A stretch of 61,086 nt of DNA from CAWGXG01 sp963826505 (GCA_963826505.1 CAWGXG010000004.1:1-61086); one strand, 5' to 3'. Positions 47,898 to 57,870 are shown, counted from the first letter of the stretch. The notes: generated by a model from the letters alone, not told the origin. Translations and numbers: made by a program.

Positions 47898-50046
47898 ATG
47901 GCACTCCCGCAAGACTATATTGAACGTGTGTATGCCGGTGTGTTGGGCAAGCTGATCGGTGTGTATCTGGGCCGGCCTTTCGAAGGCTGGACCTATCAGC
48001 GCATCATGGCGGAACTCGGCGAGATCAATTACTACGTGCACGAGCGGCTGGGCCAGCCGCTGATCGTCACCGACGACGACATCACCGGCACCTTCACGTT
48101 TCTCCGCGCCCTGCCCGATTACGATAATGCCCGTGACCTGACCGCCGAACAGATCGGACAAACGTGGCTGAACTACCTGATCGAAAAACGCACGATTTTA
48201 TGGTGGGGCGGCGTCGGGAGCTCCACCGAGCACACCGCCTACCAGCGTTTGAAGAACGGCATCAAAGCGCCCGCTCAGCGGCTCCATCGGGCTCAACGGA
48301 AAAACAGTCGCCGAGCAAATTGGCGCCCAAATTTTCATTGATGGCTGGGCGATGGTGGCCCCCGGCGATCCAGAACTGGCGGTCGATCTCGCGCGGCGCG
48401 CCGCCAGCGTCAGCCACGATGGAGAGGCGATCTACGGCGCGCAAGTCCTGGCGGCTATGGAGGCGCTGGCCTTTGTTGAGTCCGATCTCAGCGCGCTGTT
48501 TGATACGGCCGTCGCTCTGATTCCCGCCGACTCGACCATCTTTCGCGTGATTGCCGATCTGCGTGAACTTCGCACAAAGAAGCGGATTGGAGGGCGGCAC
48601 GCGCCTGGCTGGAAGATCATTACGGTTATCAGCATTATGAAGGTACGTGCCACATGATCCCCAATCACGGACTGATCGCGCTGAGTCTGCTGTACGGCGA
48701 TGACGACTTTCAGAAGAGCTTGATGATCTGTAACACGTCTGGCTGGGACACGGACTGCAATTCTGGCAACGTGGGCTGTCTGATGGGCATCAAGAACGGT
48801 CTGGCGGGCATCGAGTCTGGCCCCGACTGGCGTGGTCCGGTTGCGGATCGCCTGTACATGCCCACGGCCGATGGCGGGCGATCCATCACGGACGCCGTCA
48901 CTGAGGCTTACCACATCGTCGCCATAGGCCGTGCGCTTTACGGACTCCCCTCCGCTGCGTCCAAGCATGGCGCGCGCTACCACTTCGAGCTGCCGGGATC
49001 GGTGCAGGGCTTCATGCCGGAGGACAGCATCGAAGTGCGGGGTACCGTGACGCTTCGCAACGTTGAGGGACACAGCGAGAGCGGCAGTCGCAGCCTTGAG
49101 ATCCATTACCGCAAACTCGCTGCCGGGCGCACCGCCCGCGTGCGGACTCCTACGTTCATCCCCGCCGATGGCACAGCATTCCGCACCTATGAGCTTATCG
49201 CGTGTCCGACAGCCTATCCCGGCCAGGAACTTCGTGCGCGCGTCGAAGACCGGTGCGGGCAACGCCGACACGGTAACCTGCCGCCTGTATCTCTCGGTCT
49301 ACGAAGCGTACGGTCCCGCACAACCGGTCGATCGGACGCGCGATGTGTTGGTAAAGGTGTATGGCCCACAGGTCGCGCTAGCTCCCGGCATAGCGCATGT
49401 GTTTGAATGGCAGATTCCGGATACCTGCTGCCGCCCTATCGCCGAAGTGGGCATCGAGATCAACCCTGTATCAGGGTTCGTGGAAACCGGCAGCGTGTAC
49501 GTGGATTACCTGACCTGGGACGGCACGCCCACCGTGCGCCTCGGCAAGCCGGAACAGGGCGGAATCATGTGGAGCAAAGCCTGGGCGCAAGGCGTTGATG
49601 AGTGGTGGCCGTGGTGGCCCGCTGATACGTTTCGCATCATGCACAACGAGGGTACCGGACTGCTCATTCAGGGCACGCGCGACTGGCGAAACTACAGTGT
49701 AAACACGCGTCTGACTCCTCATCTGACTGCATCCGCTGGCATTGCAGCCTGTGTGCAGGGCATGCGCCGATATTACGCGCTGGTACTGCGCCCGGGTAAT
49801 ATGGCTTATATTGTGAAAGCACTTGATGGCGAAACTATCCTGGCAGAAACTGATCTTCCCTGGGAATTCGACGGAGACTATGACCTCAAACTCGAGGTTA
49901 TCGGCACACAGCTGCGCGGATGGGTCGATGGTCGGTTGATTCTGGAAGCGGAAGATACTGACCGACCGCTCGAAGGCGGAGCTATAGCCCTGCTATGTGA
50001 AACTGGCTGTATAGAGTTTGGCGATGTCACAGTTCGGCCCGCGTGA
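47898..50046 (+). pseudogene. ADP-ribosylglycohydrolase-family enzyme with two extra C-terminal domains, frameshifts
   Basis: Merged, about 715 residues. Residues 1-360 are the all-helical DraG-type fold with the dinuclear metal site: LIVTDDDITGTFTFLRAL and SGWDTDCNSGNVGCLMG. The next 130 residues form an Ig-like beta domain (LRNVEGHSESGSRSLEIHY). The last 200 residues look like a concanavalin/laminin-G-like sandwich (MHNEGTGLLIQGTRDWRNYS, DLKLEVIGTQLRGWVDGRLI). Breaks lie near 48275, 48580 and 49250. In sugar operons these proteins probably hydrolyse N-glycosidic bonds; ADP-ribose removal is not implied. Confidence 0.75.
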
Positions 50047-50172
50047 TCGCGCCAAAATCGCTGGAGTTAAGATCAGAGTAGAGATTCGAGTAACTGATAT
50101 GAAATCCATATTCTATCAATCTAATTAACCAGATTATGACAGCAGTTCGTGAGATATGAGAGTCGCGTATGG

Positions 50173-51809
50173 GGTATAGCGATTGAATACGCGGGAAAAT
50201 TCGTGAAAAGCGCGGCGAGTCTTTGCGTGTCTGGATCCTTCACAAAGCTCGTTTCAGTCAGGTTAGCTCACGTCCTTACACTCATATCTTAACTCACGTC
50301 ATTCAAGACGTGAGATAGGCCGTTTTCCATCTGCCAGGAATCCAAACTCTCCTGGCTGGCCGGGCGAGGCGGTCAGTACACCGGATGCGTGATAAATTCT
50401 TGCACACTCCACCGGTGCCCGGTCACCCCCAACGCCATGGCTGGGGTGCGTTGCCGGTAGCGTCCCTGCCCCACCTCCACCCGGAAAGAGTAATGGGGGC
50501 GGCAGAAATTGTAGTAGGCGGCCGCCAGGGCGACCCGCCAGCGTAAGGTCCGCACACTGTGCGCCAAGCGCCCAGGTCCGGCGGCGCAGGGCGGCCACGA
50601 TATGGCGGATGGTGAGATTCAAGCGTTCGACATAGGCGGTTTGGATGCCGCCACTCAGACCAATCGACTGCAGGACAGTGCTGCAACACTGACCGTTCCC
50701 CACACAGCATCTTGGTGTACACCTGTTTGAGCTTGCGCCCCACTTTCACCTTGCGGAACTGGCCGTACAGCAGCGACGGAAGCACTTGCCAGACCGGTTT
50801 GCGTTTGCCTTCTTCCTCAACCCAGTGGCCAAAATGCGCCGTCAGGGCGTAGAAATACTGCCGCAGCCCATCACTGGTGAACACCGGCACACAGGCGCAT
50901 GGCCAGCACGCGCGTCACCCGATGCACGATCCGGTGCGCATCCGCCTGGGTGCGTCCCCCCACATGCCAGGCCAACCAGGCTTTCGACTGCGCATCTTGG
51001 GCGGTCCACACCCAGGCGCGCTTCGCCCAGCGCCGCACCCGGGTCACCAGTTCATCCAATTGGATATGCACCATGCCACCCCTTGAAAAGCTGCTCATGC
51101 AGTCGTTCGCTGTGCTGCCCATCGCGTTCCAGCCAGCGCGCGATGGTCGATCGGACTATGTCCCATCACCTCACTGATGTCCGCGATGCTCATGCCCTTC
51201 ATGGCCAGATGCGTCGCCAGCCTCACTCGCTCTTTGGCTGTCTTGAGCCGGTACAGCGGCGTTCCCAGCCGGGCCGTGTGTTTCTTCCCACACGCCCCGC
51301 ATTCCCATTGATCCGTCGCTTCGCACGCATTCCGCTGCCCATCCCACCGCAGCGCGTGAAAGTCTGGATCCGTATCCTTGTAGTACTCACACCGTGGATT
51401 CATACACGCTTGCCCGCTGCTGTCATGCTTTTTCGGTCGTCCCCGCTGGCTCTTCTACCTCCGACCATCGGCGTCGTTCCTGGCTCCGACTGGGTCCCGC
51501 TTCCGCTGCCGCCAGCCGGCAGTCCTGGCAATCATTCGGGGTCCGCGGCTGCAAGCTCCAGGGGCGTTTCGGCTTGGCGCGCCAGGCCTTCCACCAGCGC
51601 TTGAGCGTGCGTTGATACCGCTGCCACACCACCATGCCCACCAGCACCAAAATCATGATGCTTTCGATCAGCAGCGCCGCTTTTTGCACCCTTCACCTCC
51701 CGTGTTATCCTTCCAGCCCTCCACTCTACCCTGCTTGATAGATTTTGGCAGCAAAAAAGGGCGACTTGCGCCCCTTCCTGAATTTTCCCGCGTTTAGCTA
51801 CCCTATACC
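50173..51809 (-). mobile_element. IS1-like insertion sequence, decayed copy
   Basis: Inverted ends of about 30 bp both begin GGTATAG and contain ACGCGGGAAAATTC (50173-50203 and 51779-51809). Length 1637 bp, close to the intact copy at 3034-4659. Near the left end a hairpin CTCACGTC/GACGTGAG lies at 50293-50314, and near the right end a terminator-like hairpin (about 51752-51775) matches the one in the other copy. It lies 12 bases beyond the iclR-type stop. Confidence 0.85.
50373..51689 (-). pseudogene. IS1-like transposase, frameshifted
   Basis: Recognisable pieces in three frames match the 436-residue transposase at 3226: an N-terminal hydrophobic helix (ALLIESIMILVLVGMVVWQR), CQDCRLAAAE, MNPRCEYYKDTDPDFHALRW with CGACGKKH, VHIQLDELVTRVRRWAKR (Asp), PVFTSDGLRQYFYALTA (Asp) and a C-terminal YYNFCRPHYSFRVEVGQGRY. 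Breaks lie near 51410, 51130, 50890, 50680 and 50570. Not functional. Confidence 0.85.
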
Positions 51810-51820
51810 GCATGCCATAC

Positions 51821-52630
51821 CTATCGTGAATCCAGTAACAACTGTTGCGAACTATGGATAACGGATTTCATGGACGGCACATATCCCATCCGCCGGGAAA
51901 TATCCATAGCTGTCCGCATGATGGCGCTCGAGATTTCGGGCGCGCGCTTCCCCACAATCTCGGAATCGATACCTGAGACGCTGCATGAACCACATACATG
52001 GCCTTGATTGTCGAAGATCGGTGCCCCGATGCAGTACACATGATCTTCATGTTCCTGGTTATCGATGGAATAACCTCGTTTCCGCGTTTGCCGCAGCTCA
52101 GCCTTGAGTTCATCGACATCGGTAATCGTCGCCTCGGTGAATTTCGGCAGCCCGATGCGTTCGATCACCGCGTCAACTTCATCGTCCGACAGGAGCGCCA
52201 GGATCGCCTTCCCCACGGAGGTACAATGTAGATTGGCACGCTCTCCCACAGCAGTCCGCGCTAACAGGCGCTGTGATGACTCGATTGCATAGATATACAG
52301 TGCATACCCAGCGTCATGAATAGTGAGATAGACTGACTCGTCACACAAGTCAGCCAGTTCGCGCAGCAACGGAGCCGCGCGATCCCGTACTTCCACATTG
52401 ACGCGCACGTTTTGAGTCAACGCGACGACAGCAGTGCCAAGAGCGTACTGGTTATTGTCGGTCTTTTCGATGTAACCCGCTGACACCAAAGTATTCAGCA
52501 AGTTGTGAGCCGTGCTCTTGGGAATATCCAGACGCTGGCTGACATCGGACAGCGACATCCGTGGATTGTCAGGAGTGAAAAGCTCCATCACCTTAACGGC
52601 TTTAAGCACAGAATTGATCAAGATCACCAC
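51821..52630 (-). CDS. IclR-family transcriptional regulator
   Basis: About 269 residues from GTG 52630. Residues 1-75 are a winged HTH (NSVLKAVKVMELFTPDNPRM then SLSDVSQRLDIPKSTAHNLL), and residues 85-260 an IclR effector domain (CTSVGKAILALLSDDEVDAV, RGYSIDNQEHEDHVYCIGAP, then IFDNQGHVCGSCSVSGI). The frame is open to 52747 and the start is uncertain. Divergent from the sugar-uptake operon, whose promoter region holds a TTCCA-N5-TGGAA palindrome, the likely operator. Intact. Confidence 0.88.
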   Translation of the reverse strand: MVILINSVLKAVKVMELFTPDNPRMSLSDVSQRLDIPKSTAHNLLNTLVSAGYIEKTDNNQYALGTAVVALTQNVRVNVEVRDRAAPLLRELADLCDESVYLTIHDAGYALYIYAIESSQRLLARTAVGERANLHCTSVGKAILALLSDDEVDAVIERIGLPKFTEATITDVDELKAELRQTRKRGYSIDNQEHEDHVYCIGAPIFDNQGHVCGSCSVSGIDSEIVGKRAPEISSAIMRTAMDISRRMGYVPSMKSVIHSSQQLLLDSR

Positions 52631-52687
52631 CCAATTGAACCAAACCTTCAGCACATCGTACCAAGTAGATGCTCTCACGTCAACTGC

Positions 52688-52717
52688 TTGACACGCGCCA
52701 CCGATACAGTCTATTAT
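52688..52717 (+). promoter_or_regulatory. Sigma70 promoter of the uptake operon
   Basis: TTGACA (52688-52693), an 18-bp spacer and TATTAT (52712-52717), 84 bases before the ATG at 52801. It lies in the divergent region with the iclR-type gene. Confidence 0.6.
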
Positions 52718-52746
52718 AGAAACAGGGTCTGCAATGCGCAATTGCA

Positions 52747-52761
52747 TTCCATATTGTGGAA
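52747..52761 (+). promoter_or_regulatory. Candidate IclR-type operator
   Basis: TTCCA-TATTG-TGGAA, a perfect 5+5 palindrome, about 30 bases after the -10 and 40 before the ATG. This position fits repression. Binding by the neighbouring IclR protein is inferred. Confidence 0.5.
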
Positions 52762-52800
52762 CAAGTCTCTCAATTTGTAATAGAAAGGTTAAGGAGAATA

Positions 52801-54090
52801 ATGATGAAACGGTTTTCTCTAGTTGTTATCGTAGCTTTACTCGTATTCCCGCTTCTGGCAACCCTGTCCACGTCTTCCGCTCAGTCGGACGAACTCACTT
52901 TCTGGATGAAGAAGAGTTTTGTCGATGCCTCCAACACGGCTATCGAAGAACGCGTTGCCCAGTTTGAAAAAGAAACTGGCATCAAAGTCAACCTTGAGAT
53001 TATCGCGTACGAGGATGCCCTTCCCCGCTGGAGTGCCGCTATCGAATCCGGCAATGTACCGGACGTAAGCTTTTTCGGTTATCAGGAAGTGGGGCAATTC
53101 TATGGTCAGGGCTTGCTGCTTGATGTTTCCGATCTACTTGCGGACATCCAGGCAACAAATGGCCCGATGACTGAGGCTTTGATCGCGCCTGTCACCTTTG
53201 AAGGCCAGGAATGGGCAATTCCGTTCTGGTCGGAGTCAACCGTGCTTTACTACCGCACAGACCTGTTTGAAAAAGCCGGGCTTGACGGCCCACCAGAAAC
53301 CTGGGAGCAGTTCCTGGACTACGCCCACAAACTTACTGATCCGGCAGCTGGCGTGTATGGTGCAGGCTTTGGCATTGGGCGCGGCAACTCAGACAGTGAA
53401 TGGTGGTTCCGCGATCTGCTGTGGAGCCATGGTGCCTTCCTGTTCAACGAAGCGGGCGACCAGGCCGCGATCAACTCCGAAGAAGGCGCGATGGTCTTCA
53501 ACTGGATTAAAGATTTCTTCAATAAGGAAAAAGTCACCCCGCCTGGTGTGATTGGTTGGGATGACGGCGGCAATAACCAGGCCTATTTGTCAGGTCAGGC
53601 CGCCATGGTCATCAACGTCGGCAGCATCTACTACGCGTTGGTAAATGATCACCCCGACCTCCTGGAAGTAACTGGGATCGGATTGGTGCCGGGTGGTCCT
53701 GAAGGCCGCTATATCGCCGGTATTTCGAACAATCTGGGCATCTTCAAGGACTCCAACAACCCCGAGCAAGCCAAGCAGTTGATTGCCTACATGCTGGATA
53801 AGGATTGGCAGGCTGAATGGGTGCAAACGGCCGGGTTCCAGGTCGTTCCGGTTTACCCCGAACTCGCTGAGAATGAATTCTGGCAGTCAGACGCTGGACA
53901 GACCTTCATTGAAACCCCTCAGTATTACCTGTTCCTCGGGGCCGCAGGAAAGTTCTCTCCTGCCGCTGGAGCGGTTTACAACTCTCGTATTTTGACTGAC
54001 GCGCTGGAGAGCGTTGTTGTGAGCGGCACCTCTGTCGAAGACGCCTTAGCTAATCTCAATTCCGAAATCAACGATCTGCTCGCAGAGTAA
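52801..54090 (+). CDS. Family 1 extracellular solute-binding protein
   Basis: 429 residues. ATG 52801 after AAGGAGA. Signal peptide 1-26 (MMKRFSLVVIVALLVFPLLA then TLSTSSAQS). SBP_bac_1 fold: LTFWMKKSFVDASNTAIEER, VAQFEKETGIKVNLEII, WAIPFWSESTVLYYRTDLFE and AYLSGQAAMVINVGSIYYAL. It has no lipobox Cys, so it is either released or held through its signal. It delivers a carbohydrate to the two following permeases. No ATPase gene is in this operon, so a shared MsmK/UgpC-type ATPase elsewhere is needed. Confidence 0.9.
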   Translation: MMKRFSLVVIVALLVFPLLATLSTSSAQSDELTFWMKKSFVDASNTAIEERVAQFEKETGIKVNLEIIAYEDALPRWSAAIESGNVPDVSFFGYQEVGQFYGQGLLLDVSDLLADIQATNGPMTEALIAPVTFEGQEWAIPFWSESTVLYYRTDLFEKAGLDGPPETWEQFLDYAHKLTDPAAGVYGAGFGIGRGNSDSEWWFRDLLWSHGAFLFNEAGDQAAINSEEGAMVFNWIKDFFNKEKVTPPGVIGWDDGGNNQAYLSGQAAMVINVGSIYYALVNDHPDLLEVTGIGLVPGGPEGRYIAGISNNLGIFKDSNNPEQAKQLIAYMLDKDWQAEWVQTAGFQVVPVYPELAENEFWQSDAGQTFIETPQYYLFLGAAGKFSPAAGAVYNSRILTDALESVVVSGTSVEDALANLNSEINDLLAE

Positions 54091-54094
54091 TTCT

Positions 54095-55030
54095 ATGAAC
54101 CGTTACTCAAACGTAGAAGGGCCGCACGGCCCTTCTACGTTTAACACGACAACAATAGCATCATTTGTCCGCAAACATATCTCGCTGGGGGTAGTGTTGA
54201 TTGCGCCCGTGGTTGTTTATCTGCTGCTGGCCCAGGCCTACCCGTTGGTTTCAGCGTTAATCACCAGCCTGACCGACAAGCGCATCGGCACTAAAGGTAC
54301 ATTCATCGGACTGGAAAACTACGTTGATTTGGCGCGCGATGATGTTTTCCGGCATGCCGTACGTAACAGCCTGCTGTTTACCTTTGGCGCGATTGTGTGC
54401 AAACTCCTGCTAGGCATGCTGATGGCACAGGTGCTCAACCAACCGCTGATACTGCGAAGTCTTTGGCGCGCGTTGTTATTTATCCCCTGGACAATTCCTA
54501 CGATTATCACGGTGCTCACATTTGGCTGGATGTATCATCCGATCGGGGGCGTGTTCAACTATCTGTTGTTAAAAGCACACATCGTTGACTATCCGATTGA
54601 CTGGTTAGGGCGACCAAACAATGCATTGGCCTCTGTGATCATCGTCAATATCTGGCGCGGTACGCCATTCTTTGGCATCAGCCTGCTCGGGGGGTTACAA
54701 GCTGTCCCCAACGAACTGTATGAAGCCGCACAGATCGACGGGGCTAACCGCATCCAGCAGTTCTTCCGCATAACAATTCCCTCGATCCGAAATGTAGCCA
54801 TTTTAGTCACTCTGGTCTCTACGATCTGGACCTTAAACGACTTCCAGATCATCTGGGTATTGACCCGGGGCGGGCCAGCAAACAGCACACAGGTTTTCTC
54901 GACGCTAACCTACACTGAGGCCTTCCTCAATCTCGAACTAGGCCGTGCAATTGCTATTTCAGCGGCGTCCATTCCTCTCCTGATTGTATTGATCGGTTGG
55001 GCGACGAATACAATCTTGAAACAGGAGTAG
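54095..55030 (+). CDS. Sugar ABC permease (MalF class)
   Basis: 311 residues with six to seven membrane helices; first helix about 28-50 (HISLGVVLIAPVVVYLLLAQ). The binding-protein-dependent permease signature is ELYEAAQIDGANRIQQFFRI then TIPSIRN (EAA loop that contacts the ATPase). C-terminal helix ISAASIPLLIVLIGWATN. It starts 4 bases after the solute-binding-protein stop, so the genes are co-transcribed. Intact. Confidence 0.9.
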   Translation: MNRYSNVEGPHGPSTFNTTTIASFVRKHISLGVVLIAPVVVYLLLAQAYPLVSALITSLTDKRIGTKGTFIGLENYVDLARDDVFRHAVRNSLLFTFGAIVCKLLLGMLMAQVLNQPLILRSLWRALLFIPWTIPTIITVLTFGWMYHPIGGVFNYLLLKAHIVDYPIDWLGRPNNALASVIIVNIWRGTPFFGISLLGGLQAVPNELYEAAQIDGANRIQQFFRITIPSIRNVAILVTLVSTIWTLNDFQIIWVLTRGGPANSTQVFSTLTYTEAFLNLELGRAIAISAASIPLLIVLIGWATNTILKQE

Positions 55031-55035
55031 CCGAG

Positions 55036-55866
55036 ATGCGACGAGAAAAACTATTCTGGCGCGGAGTGACTTATATCATGCTGGCGATCATGCTGGTCGT
55101 CGCACTCTTTCCTGTGTACTGGATCTTCATCACCTCGCTCAAGACTAATGCGGAAATCTACTCGCTCATCCCATCCATGTTACCGGAAAACCCCACAATC
55201 GATGGCTACAAGGCGCTGATTGAGAAAACGGATTTTCTCCTGTGGTTGCGGAATAGTGCGGTCGTATCGGTGGTTGTTGCAACTGTTTCCGTGTCCGTGA
55301 GTGCTATCGCAGCATATGGCATGGCGCGTTTCCACTTTAGAGGTAGCAAACTGATTGGATCGACGATCCTGGTTTCCTATTTGCTCCCTCCGGCCATGCT
55401 GTTCATTCCGATTTACATAGTCATCTCACGGCTGGGGATCGCTGGATCAATCTTGGGTCTGATCCTGATCTATCCCACGATCACAACACCGTACGCGACC
55501 TGGGTGCTGACAACCTATTTCCGCGGCCTGCCGCCGGACTTTGAAGAAGCCGCTATGATTGACGGCTGTTCGCGACTGCAAGCATTACGTTATGTGATCT
55601 TGCCGCTGGCTAGCCCAGGGGTTATTGCGACGCTGGTCTTTGCGTTTACGCTCTGTTGGAGCGAATACCTATACGCACTTGTCATCTCCGACAGCTCGTC
55701 TACAACGGTCCCTGTAGGGCTATCCGGGCTGATTATTGGTGACATATTCCGTTGGAACGAAATCATGGCCGGGGCAGTCATCACCTCCGTGCCAGTAATT
55801 CTGCTTTATACAGTAGCTTCAAACTATATCGTCACCGGGCTTACTCTCGGCGGAACGAAAGGCTGA
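55036..55866 (+). CDS. Sugar ABC permease (MalG class)
   Basis: 276 residues from ATG 55036, five bases after the previous stop. Six helices; the first is YIMLAIMLVVALFPVYWIFI. EAA loop: DFEEAAMIDGCSRLQALRYV then ILPLASPG. C-terminal YTVASNYIVTGLTLGGTKG is typical of MalG-class subunits. With the MalF-class protein it forms the membrane channel. Confidence 0.9.
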   Translation: MRREKLFWRGVTYIMLAIMLVVALFPVYWIFITSLKTNAEIYSLIPSMLPENPTIDGYKALIEKTDFLLWLRNSAVVSVVVATVSVSVSAIAAYGMARFHFRGSKLIGSTILVSYLLPPAMLFIPIYIVISRLGIAGSILGLILIYPTITTPYATWVLTTYFRGLPPDFEEAAMIDGCSRLQALRYVILPLASPGVIATLVFAFTLCWSEYLYALVISDSSSTTVPVGLSGLIIGDIFRWNEIMAGAVITSVPVILLYTVASNYIVTGLTLGGTKG

Positions 55867-55869
55867 ACC

Positions 55870-56823
55870 ATGAGTAATGGCAAAATCATGATGTTGAATT
55901 ACGAGTACGACGATTTATCGTTTGAGTACGAAGAATGTGCGAGAAGTGGCTACGACTTTGTACCGGGACACTGCGCCACTGAAGACGAATTCATTGAAAT
56001 CGCAGGTGATGCTGATGGAATTGTCAATGTCTATGCCCGCGTCACGCCGAAAGTGGCCGCAGGGCTGAAGAAATGCAAAGTGATAGTTCGGACGGGCGTG
56101 GGTTATGACATGATCAACGTCGATGCATGTCGCGCCAATGGCATCGAAGTGTGCTATGTGCCCGACTACTGCGTTAACGAAGTCGCCGATCACGCAGTCG
56201 GGCTACTCATCGCCGTTCAGCGAAAAATCCTGCAGCACCACAATAATATCCTCGATGGGAAGTGGGATTACCAACTCGTGGGGCCGGTCAGCCGCCTCAA
56301 CACGCTAACGCTTGGTTTGATCGGGCTGGGACGCATCGGGCAGAACTTCGTCCAAAAGATCAAGGCGATCATCCCGACGATTCTGGTCTATGACCCATAC
56401 CTTCCGGACCAAGTATTTGCCGAACTGGGTGTGCAAAAAGCTGGTCTTGACACCATTTTCGACCGGTCCCACATCATCAGCCTGCATACGCCAAAAACAG
56501 ACGAAACGCACCATATCATCTCCGCCGACAGTCTGGCTCAGATGCGCCAGAGACCATTCATCATCAATGTCAGTCGGGGTGATCTGATCGATATATATGC
56601 CCTGATGGATGCCCTCAAATCGGGCCAGATTCAGGGCGCAGGAATTGATGTTTTGGAAAGCGAACCAGAGGTGCCGCCAGAGCTTCGGACGTTTGACAAT
56701 GTGATCCTTTCCCCCCACGCGGCTTGGTATTCCCAAGACGCCGAGCACGAAACTCGCAGCCGTGCCCTTGCTGATGTTTTGCGCGTCTTGCGAGGGGAAT
56801 CACCCCGCAATCCTGTGCCTTAA
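55870..56823 (+). CDS. D-2-hydroxyacid dehydrogenase (CtBP-like)
   Basis: 317 residues; ATG 55870, four bases after the permease stop. NAD-dependent dehydrogenase: IVRTGVGYDMINVDACRANG, CVNEVADHAVGLLIAVQRKI, cofactor GLIGLGRIGQNF, catalytic Arg in INVSRGDLID, Glu in GIDVLESEPEVP and His in LSPHAAWYS. C-terminal-binding-protein-like members act on 2-keto or 2-hydroxy sugar acids. It probably reduces or oxidises a sugar-acid intermediate of the imported compound. Intact. Confidence 0.88.
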   Translation: MSNGKIMMLNYEYDDLSFEYEECARSGYDFVPGHCATEDEFIEIAGDADGIVNVYARVTPKVAAGLKKCKVIVRTGVGYDMINVDACRANGIEVCYVPDYCVNEVADHAVGLLIAVQRKILQHHNNILDGKWDYQLVGPVSRLNTLTLGLIGLGRIGQNFVQKIKAIIPTILVYDPYLPDQVFAELGVQKAGLDTIFDRSHIISLHTPKTDETHHIISADSLAQMRQRPFIINVSRGDLIDIYALMDALKSGQIQGAGIDVLESEPEVPPELRTFDNVILSPHAAWYSQDAEHETRSRALADVLRVLRGESPRNPVP

Positions 56824-56844
56824 TCACGGAAAGGAACGACGCAC

Positions 56845-57741
56845 GTGCAACAAAAAAAGATCAGGGGCGTAATTGTCCCGATGCTGACCCCATTTACCGC
56901 CGATGACGAGGTCGATCATGATGCCGCTGGCGTATTGGTCGATTATCTCATCACGCATGGTGTACACGGGTTATTCCCGCTAGGGACAACTGGCGAGGGG
57001 CCATTACTAACCCTTGCGGAGCGCAAAGCGTTTGCGCAAACGGTCCTCGACGCCGCGAATAATCGCGTTCCGGTGATCATCCATACCGGGTCGATTAGCA
57101 CAGCGGAGACCATCGAGCTGACACGTCACGCGCAGCAGATCGGTGTGTATGGCGCTGCCATCATCCCACCGTATTTCTTCAAGATCTCCGACGCGGGAAT
57201 GGTCAGCTACTACCGTAATGTCGCGCGACAGGTGCCGGGCTTCCCGATCTATCTCTACGACAATCCTGGTGTCACCCACAACCACCTGACCAAAGAGATT
57301 ATTTTCGAGGTCGTTGAGACTACCGAGAACGTGGTCGGGCTGAAAGATAGCAGCGGTTCACTTGAAAAGCTGTTCGCCGCACGCATGCTCCGTGACGGGG
57401 CGTTCAATACGGCGATCGGACCGGATGGCATGATCGGAGCAGCGGTGGCGATGGGGATTGACGCGTCAGTCTCCGGCAACGGGAACGTGGTCCCTGAACT
57501 GGTGGTGGCGCTGTACAACGCGGCCAGCAGCGGCGACATGAAAAAAGCGCAGATGCTCCAATCCAAACTGAATGTAGTTCGCGCGATTCTGCAGGACGGC
57601 AGAGACATGTCGATGTTTAAGGGTGTGCTGGCTCGACGCGGCATTCAGGTTGGACAGGTACGTCCGCCTTTGCCCGTCGCGAAAAGTGAGCTATTCCAAC
57701 AGGGCTGGGACAAGATCGAGAAGATATTGAGCGATCTCTAA
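56845..57741 (+). CDS. DapA-family aldolase/synthase (NAL/KDG aldolase class)
   Basis: 298 residues from GTG 56845 after AAAGGA. Class I TIM-barrel lyase: IVPMLTPFTADDEVDHDAAG, VHGLFPLGTTGEGPLLT, catalytic Tyr in PIYLYDNPG and Schiff-base Lys in VVGLKDSSGS. DapA itself is a housekeeping enzyme; placement in a transporter operon with a 2-hydroxyacid dehydrogenase points to a sugar-acid aldolase such as KDG-type or N-acetylneuraminate-type. Last gene before the terminator. Confidence 0.88.
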   Translation: MQQKKIRGVIVPMLTPFTADDEVDHDAAGVLVDYLITHGVHGLFPLGTTGEGPLLTLAERKAFAQTVLDAANNRVPVIIHTGSISTAETIELTRHAQQIGVYGAAIIPPYFFKISDAGMVSYYRNVARQVPGFPIYLYDNPGVTHNHLTKEIIFEVVETTENVVGLKDSSGSLEKLFAARMLRDGAFNTAIGPDGMIGAAVAMGIDASVSGNGNVVPELVVALYNAASSGDMKKAQMLQSKLNVVRAILQDGRDMSMFKGVLARRGIQVGQVRPPLPVAKSELFQQGWDKIEKILSDL

Positions 57742-57870
57742 CCAGCACAACGCGGCCTGAAGATCCAAATCTCCGATGACACCTTTTCTGTGGATGCCGC
57801 TAACGGACAAGTGAACCAGCGACTTGGGCCGCCATTAAAATGCATCGTCAGAATCAGAATACAAGAGTCT

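Noticed and set aside
48432..49271. 279-codon minus-strand frame across the ADP-ribosylglycohydrolase gene
   Set aside because: Antisense to the metal-site motif GWDTDCNSGN; no independent support.
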